From the NCBI GenBank assembly GCA_045577675.1, contig JAZNIV010000054.1, forward strand, positions 1 to 18,120: 18,120 nt of DNA. Direction: 5' to 3'. A model generated the notes under the pieces. That model was not told the DNA's origin. It worked only from the letters and a program-made list of their open reading frames with translations, and ran no database searches. The DNA is from UBA1738 sp045577675. GTDB lineage: Bacteria > Bacillota > Clostridia > UBA1381. Shown in pieces: positions 14,740 through 18,120 of the stretch (positions are counted from its first letter, which is position 1; the number at the start of each line of letters is the position of its first letter). Made by a program: the position numbers and the translations under genes.

Positions 14740-15108
14740 TTATTTATCTTGACCAATGGTATATTCTGCTACAGGCTTTCCGTTGATGATGTGTTCAGCC
14801 ACAACTCTTGCAGCCTTATCCTCTGTCATCTTAATATAGGTAACCTTTTCCTCGCCCGGAACATAAACCTCAACAATCGGCTCATACTTACACATTCCGA
14901 TACAGCCGGTCTGTGTAACTGTTACGCTAGCCAGATTGCGTTTTTCAATTTCCTGCAAAAATGCGTTTAAAACAGGACGCGCACCGGCAGCGATACCGCA
15001 GGTAGCCATACCTACAACTACACGCACGCCGTCTTCACGTTCTTTACGCAAATTTACCTGATTTAAAGCTCTGTTACGAATTTCCTGTAATTCTGCCAAA
15101 CTTTTCAT
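14740..15108 (-). CDS. hndB: [2Fe-2S] thioredoxin-like ferredoxin, HndB type
   Basis: A 122-residue protein: a helical N-terminus (about 1-25), then a thioredoxin-like [2Fe-2S] domain with ATCGIAAGA (Cys37) and QTGCIGMCKYEPIVEVY (Cys69, Cys73). Compared with the homologous N-terminus of the NuoF-like subunit, the first ligand of the C-X4-C pair is Val here, so only three of four expected cysteines are present. Proteins of this type occur in NADP-reducing and bifurcating hydrogenase operons as small electron-transfer or accessory subunits. AGGAGG lies about six bases before the ATG. It should not be mistaken for the NuoE/HydC subunit, which is longer and has all four cysteines. Confidence 0.88.
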   Translation of the reverse strand: MKSLAELQEIRNRALNQVNLRKEREDGVRVVVGMATCGIAAGARPVLNAFLQEIEKRNLASVTVTQTGCIGMCKYEPIVEVYVPGEEKVTYIKMTEDKAARVVAEHIINGKPVAEYTIGQDK

Positions 15109-15133
15109 AATTACCCTCCTGAATTGTATTTTT

Positions 15134-15682
15134 TTAATTTATAGCGTTAATTTCGCCTAAGCCTTCCTTTATATATCCGTCAATCCACAGGACAACCTCC
15201 GGTAAATCAAGAGGCACATCGCCTAAAACACTTTTTAATTCCCGTGTATCAAGGACAAATGTCTGCCCGTTTTTTGTGTGGCGGTATAAAAAGTCAATTT
15301 CGGGGGAACCTGAAATTAAGGTTTCCATGGTTCCTGCCATATCTCCAAGCGGTGCCCGGTCAATGTGGTTATATAAAAATGTAACACACATCCTCGTTCC
15401 GACGCCTTCCTCGGAGTCAATATCCAGTTTTCCGCCGCATTGCATAGCCGCCGCTTCAAACAGCGATATGCCCATACCAACCTTTCTGGTGGTTCGCGTG
15501 GTGGAAAACGGGTCTTTTACATTTTTTAAAAATTCCTTGCTCATTCCAGAGCCGTTATCGTTTATATTAATGGTAAGAAGATTTTTTTCTTCGTCCTCAT
15601 CAACACATATTTCGATAAGCGACGCTTTTGCCTTGACGGAATTTTTTGCAATGTCCAGTATATGCAGTGATAATTCCTTCAT
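15134..15682 (-). CDS. Stand-alone histidine-kinase-like ATPase in the hydrogenase operon
   Basis: A 182-residue GHKL ATPase. The N box is HILDIAKNSVKAKASLIEI (Asn14), the G1 box DNGSGM (42-47), then KDPFSTTRTTRKVGMGISLFEAA (the F and G2 region, 57-79) and GVGTRMCVTF (93-102). Residues 105-182 form an extra C-terminal region I do not recognise. There is no dimerisation/phosphoacceptor His domain and no sensor or membrane segment, so it is not a complete histidine kinase. It may act as a protein kinase or ATP-driven switch of the RsbW/RsbT kind. The start has AGAGGT about nine bases upstream, inside the end of the PHP gene. In related clusters such an ATPase lies between NuoE and the HndB-type gene; here NuoE is missing. 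Confidence 0.85.
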   Translation of the reverse strand: MKELSLHILDIAKNSVKAKASLIEICVDEDEEKNLLTININDNGSGMSKEFLKNVKDPFSTTRTTRKVGMGISLFEAAAMQCGGKLDIDSEEGVGTRMCVTFLYNHIDRAPLGDMAGTMETLISGSPEIDFLYRHTKNGQTFVLDTRELKSVLGDVPLDLPEVVLWIDGYIKEGLGEINAIN

Positions 15683-15688
15683 TTGTAA

Positions 15689-16387
15689 TTACCTCTGTTT
15701 AAAAATATCCATTATATCCTCGGCATTAATAAATGCCTCAGCCGCCGCAATATCGGCAAGATAATGGGCATCAGAGCTTCTGAAAATGTTGTATTTTCCA
15801 AGCTCCGGACGTGCCGAGAGATATGCGTCTATGTCAAGAGTCTGTCTTGACACTTCAATGTTTTTTATATCAATATCATCCGGAATAAATCCCAGATTTG
15901 TAAGCACACTGTATGAATGTCTGTCAACATGAGCCGGAATAAAAAGCCCGCCCGCTGATTTTACTATATCAAACAAATCGTTTATCGACAGCATTGTCGG
16001 TGAAATAAGCAGCTTTTCCTCATAGCCTGTAATATTGTCGTCCTCGTCCATATATGCTTGTTCTCCAAATATGTCGGGGCGGTTTTTTATGTCGGGAAGA
16101 GCCTTATAAACCTCCGCCGCAACAGCCTCCGCCGCATCTATATCAGGATAAAGCGTCAGAATATGAACCTCCTCTGCGGTTTCGACCTCCATTCCCGGAA
16201 TAACCGTTACACCGCATGCTCTTCCAACCTTCATTGCCGCACGCACATTTCCAACCGAGTTATGGTCAGAAACCGCAATTGCGTTAAGACCGGAAAGTGC
16301 AGCCATATTAACAATGTTATTCGGGGTCATATCCATATCGCCACATGGCGACAGGGCGGAATGAATGTGAAAATCATAATAAATCAT
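15689..16387 (-). CDS. PHP-domain metal-dependent phosphoesterase
   Basis: A 232-residue PHP domain with the metal ligands in order: HIHS (His7, His9), DH (Asp41, His42), GMEVET (Glu67 or Glu69), EVHIL (His75), IPAHVDR (His153) and SSDAH (Asp206, His208). These residues bind a three-metal centre in family members that hydrolyse phosphoesters such as histidinol phosphate or nucleotides. The substrate is unknown. The ATG overlaps the DRTGG gene stop codon by four bases and the ATPase gene starts six bases after its end. The context suggests a role in signalling that accompanies the hydrogenase, for example breaking down a small phosphorylated messenger, but this is inference. Confidence 0.9.
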   Translation of the reverse strand: MIYYDFHIHSALSPCGDMDMTPNNIVNMAALSGLNAIAVSDHNSVGNVRAAMKVGRACGVTVIPGMEVETAEEVHILTLYPDIDAAEAVAAEVYKALPDIKNRPDIFGEQAYMDEDDNITGYEEKLLISPTMLSINDLFDIVKSAGGLFIPAHVDRHSYSVLTNLGFIPDDIDIKNIEVSRQTLDIDAYLSARPELGKYNIFRSSDAHYLADIAAAEAFINAEDIMDIFKQR

Positions 16388-16713
16388 ATGAGTTTTCCTA
16401 TTCCGGTCGCGAGCCTATATGCAGTATCCTCGCTTTTCAGTATTATAATGCCCTCGCTGTCAGCCTTGGCAATAATACTTTCTTCAAGGGATACCCCCTC
16501 GCAAAGGATTATACACGCTGCGTCTGTCAGGGACGCAACCGCAACAATATTGATGTTGTTCATTATTGTTATCCACGCATCACCGGATTGTGCTTTTCCC
16601 ATAACCCAGCTCAGAAGGTCGCCGATGTAACAGCCGGTTACATCTCTGTCCTCAAAATCCGGGCTTGATAAAACTGTCAGATTAAGCTTTTCTTTTAATT
16701 CCGATACCTTCAT
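16384..16713 (-). CDS. DRTGG-domain protein
   Basis: A 109-residue protein made of one DRTGG-like domain: KVSELKEKLNLTVLS, then EDRDVTGCYIGDLLSWVMGKAQSGDAWITI, then INIVAVASLTDAACIILCEG. The domain occurs beside CBS domains and in phosphotransacetylase-type proteins and may bind nucleotide, but its function is not established. The ribosome binding site is weak (GAAAGC-like at most), which suggests translation coupled to the upstream HydS-like gene, whose stop codon is 21 bases away. It is a regular member of [FeFe]-hydrogenase clusters in Clostridia and Thermotogae, in my recollection. Confidence 0.83.
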   Translation of the reverse strand: MKVSELKEKLNLTVLSSPDFEDRDVTGCYIGDLLSWVMGKAQSGDAWITIMNNINIVAVASLTDAACIILCEGVSLEESIIAKADSEGIIILKSEDTAYRLATGIGKLI

Positions 16714-16734
16714 AATTCATACCAGAGCTTTCTG

Positions 16735-18030
16735 TTATTTTGTTTTTTCATCAAAGGCTTCGTTTAAGTCAAAGAGCTGCTTTGCCAATTTTTTTATTTC
16801 CTCACGCATAACAAAAACGCAGTCCTTTTCATTGGCATAGCCGCGGACAATATCCTCGGCAAGTGCCTTGCAGGTCGGAGCACCGCAGGAGCCGCAGTCA
16901 AGCTGTGGCAGCCTTTCTGAAATAGCGTCCATTTCCTCCATTTTTTGCATAGCCTTTTCAAGATCGTCATCAAGGCCGGAATGCTTTCTGCCCTTAACCT
17001 TCTTTTCCCAGGCAAGTCGTTCCAAGTCGAAATCCTCCGGCACTGTTACCCTTTCACTCCGCTTGGACTGCTGTGTAGTCCTTCGCGACGCAAGAAACGG
17101 ATTTACAATGTTTAACGGACCTCCCGAACAGCCGCTTGTGCAGGCAGCAAGCTCGATAAATTCCACATTGTTTACCTTGCCGTATTCGATTTCCTCCAAG
17201 ACCTTCATAACGTTGTTGATGCCGTCAACCGCTATGTAATCCTCAACACCGGAGCCTTTACATTCACCGCCGCTTCTTGCCCAGAAAATGCCCTCGTATC
17301 CCGAAACAGCAAGAGGCTTTATTTCCTCCTCCTTTATATTTTCGATGATAGGACGAATCTTCATAAACGCATCTTTAGCAGCGATAGCCCCGCTTACATA
17401 GGATTTTTCCAGCGTCAGCGGCGATTTTATACTTGTCACCTTAGCGGGACAGGGTGAAATAAAGAAAATGCCTATTTCTTCATCGGAAAGTCCCGTTTTT
17501 TTGCGGGCCTCTTCCCTCGCCAGCATGGCAGCCGCCTCCATCGGAGAAATAAGACTCAGCACATTTTCCAAAAGCTCCGGAAAACGTTCTCTTATAAGTC
17601 TTAAAACCGCCGGACATGCCGAGCTTATAACAGGCTTTTTGATATTTCCCGAGGCAAACCTTTCCCGTGTTGCAGCACTGATATATTCAGCACCTCTTGC
17701 CACCTCGAAAACATCGTCAAACCCGATTTTGATAAAAGCAGTCAGGATTCGGTCTACACTTATTTCTCCGCGAAACTGGCTGTAAAACGACGGTGCGGGC
17801 ATTGCTATATTATATTTATAATTGCTAAGCATCGAAAAATCGTCTGCTGCGGCAATCTTTGCGTGAGACTGGCATACCCTTATGCATTCTCCGCAATCTA
17901 TACACCGTTGTTTTATAATTTTAGCCTTTCCGTGGCGAACCCGTATTGCCTCTGTCGGACAGTGGCTTATACAGTTCGTGCAGCCATGACATTTGCTTGG
18001 ATCAAGCTTTACCGAGTGAAAATAGTTCAT
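16735..18030 (-). CDS. HydS-like [FeFe]-hydrogenase homologue, probably sensory
   Basis: A 431-residue iron-sulfur protein. Two [4Fe-4S] motifs (Cys14/17/20/24 and Cys43/46/49/53) lead into an [FeFe]-hydrogenase large-domain homologue. Its H-cluster motifs are altered but keep all four ligand cysteines: L1 is SSACPAV (Cys139), L2 is SPCPAK (Cys194) and L3 is AACTSGCSGGP (Cys297, Cys301). The residue before the L1 ligand is Ala, not the Cys that serves as proton shuttle in active enzymes, the same change reported for sensory HydS proteins. A further [4Fe-4S] domain follows (CGSCGAPTC plus Cys404), then a charged helical end. There is no PAS domain. There is no typical small-subunit tail. GAGGTG, overlapping the stop codon of the preceding ATPase gene, is the ribosome binding site. 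Confidence 0.88.
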   Translation of the reverse strand: MNYFHSVKLDPSKCHGCTNCISHCPTEAIRVRHGKAKIIKQRCIDCGECIRVCQSHAKIAAADDFSMLSNYKYNIAMPAPSFYSQFRGEISVDRILTAFIKIGFDDVFEVARGAEYISAATRERFASGNIKKPVISSACPAVLRLIRERFPELLENVLSLISPMEAAAMLAREEARKKTGLSDEEIGIFFISPCPAKVTSIKSPLTLEKSYVSGAIAAKDAFMKIRPIIENIKEEEIKPLAVSGYEGIFWARSGGECKGSGVEDYIAVDGINNVMKVLEEIEYGKVNNVEFIELAACTSGCSGGPLNIVNPFLASRRTTQQSKRSERVTVPEDFDLERLAWEKKVKGRKHSGLDDDLEKAMQKMEEMDAISERLPQLDCGSCGAPTCKALAEDIVRGYANEKDCVFVMREEIKKLAKQLFDLNEAFDEKTK

Positions 18031-18039
18031 AATTTCACC

Positions 18040-18120
18040 TCACAGGTTTATAATAAGCGTCAGAGTAGTTCCCTTTCCGGGAGCTGTGTCAATTTGCATG
18101 TCATCTGTATACTTTTTAAT
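18040..18120 (-). CDS. C-terminal end of an RsbW-like ATPase / anti-sigma-type kinase (partial)
   Basis: Only the last 26 codons are inside the window, ending at the TGA at 18040-18042. They read IKKYTDDMQIDTAPGKGTTL followed by TLIINL. The 'S/TAPGKGTTLTL' end is the G2-box strand of GHKL ATPases, as in RsbW/SpoIIAB-type serine kinases and histidine kinases. Its stop codon is part of the ribosome binding site of the HydS-like gene, so the two are in one operon. Assignment rests on a short tail and is moderate. Confidence 0.65.
   Translation of the reverse strand: MKKYTDDMQIDTAPGKGTTLTLIINL

Noticed and set aside
14740..15108. This gene as the missing NuoE/HydC subunit
   Set aside because: It is too short, lacks the first cysteine of the C-X4-C pair, and has the CGIAAGA signature of HndB-type proteins rather than NuoE.
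15276..15764. 162-codon plus-strand open frame opposite the HATPase gene
   Set aside because: It is the antisense of a gene with clear N, G1 and G2 ATPase boxes, and its own product has no recognisable motif.

Overview
The window looks like chromosomal DNA of a strictly anaerobic, H2-metabolising Firmicute of the class Clostridia. The support is low-to-moderate G+C, AGGAGG-type ribosome binding sites, consensus sigma-A promoters, the order rpsU-yqeY, a cdaA-cdaR pair, hslO, and a large [FeFe]-hydrogenase operon with a Clostridia/Thermotoga-type regulatory cassette. No species can be named.

Bases 1-3363 hold a tightly packed minus-strand operon: hflX, a YigZ/IMPACT protein, an unknown lipoprotein, thioredoxin, and the 5' part of a queG-like gene. 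It is driven by a near-consensus promoter at 3335-3363. Divergent from it (3426-5188) is an Lrp/AsnC-type regulator overlapping a class I aminotransferase, closed by a hairpin terminator. Bases 5214-6087 carry, on the minus strand, the consensus promoter of rpsU, then rpsU, yqeY, a terminator and a lone tRNA-Thr(CGT). rpsU is only 58 codons long. Bases 6125-7243 hold a secreted stalk-domain protein. Divergent from it, on the plus strand (7295-10266), are cdaA, cdaR and hslO, ending in a terminator.

The gap between the convergent hslO and hydrogenase operons (10267-11140) has no credible protein gene but is full of structure. One part is a minus-strand small RNA gene (about 10342-10517) with an extended -10 promoter, a branched fold and its own GC-rich terminator; I could not assign it to a known family. 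The other is a 516-bp unit (10612-11127) bounded by 41-bp imperfect inverted repeats. Each repeat contains the same palindrome, and the two copies differ by a compensatory base-pair change.

From 18120 down to 11141 a minus-strand operon encodes, in transcription order: the tail of an RsbW-like ATPase, an HydS-like [FeFe]-hydrogenase homologue, a DRTGG protein, a PHP-family protein, a stand-alone HATPase, a [2Fe-2S] thioredoxin-like protein (HndB type), the NuoF-like flavin/NADH subunit, and the catalytic [FeFe] hydrogenase. The last three match an NAD(P)H-linked, possibly electron-bifurcating hydrogenase. The NuoE-like small subunit usual in such clusters is absent from this stretch. The first five look like a redox or H2 sensing and signalling module placed upstream of the enzyme it may control.
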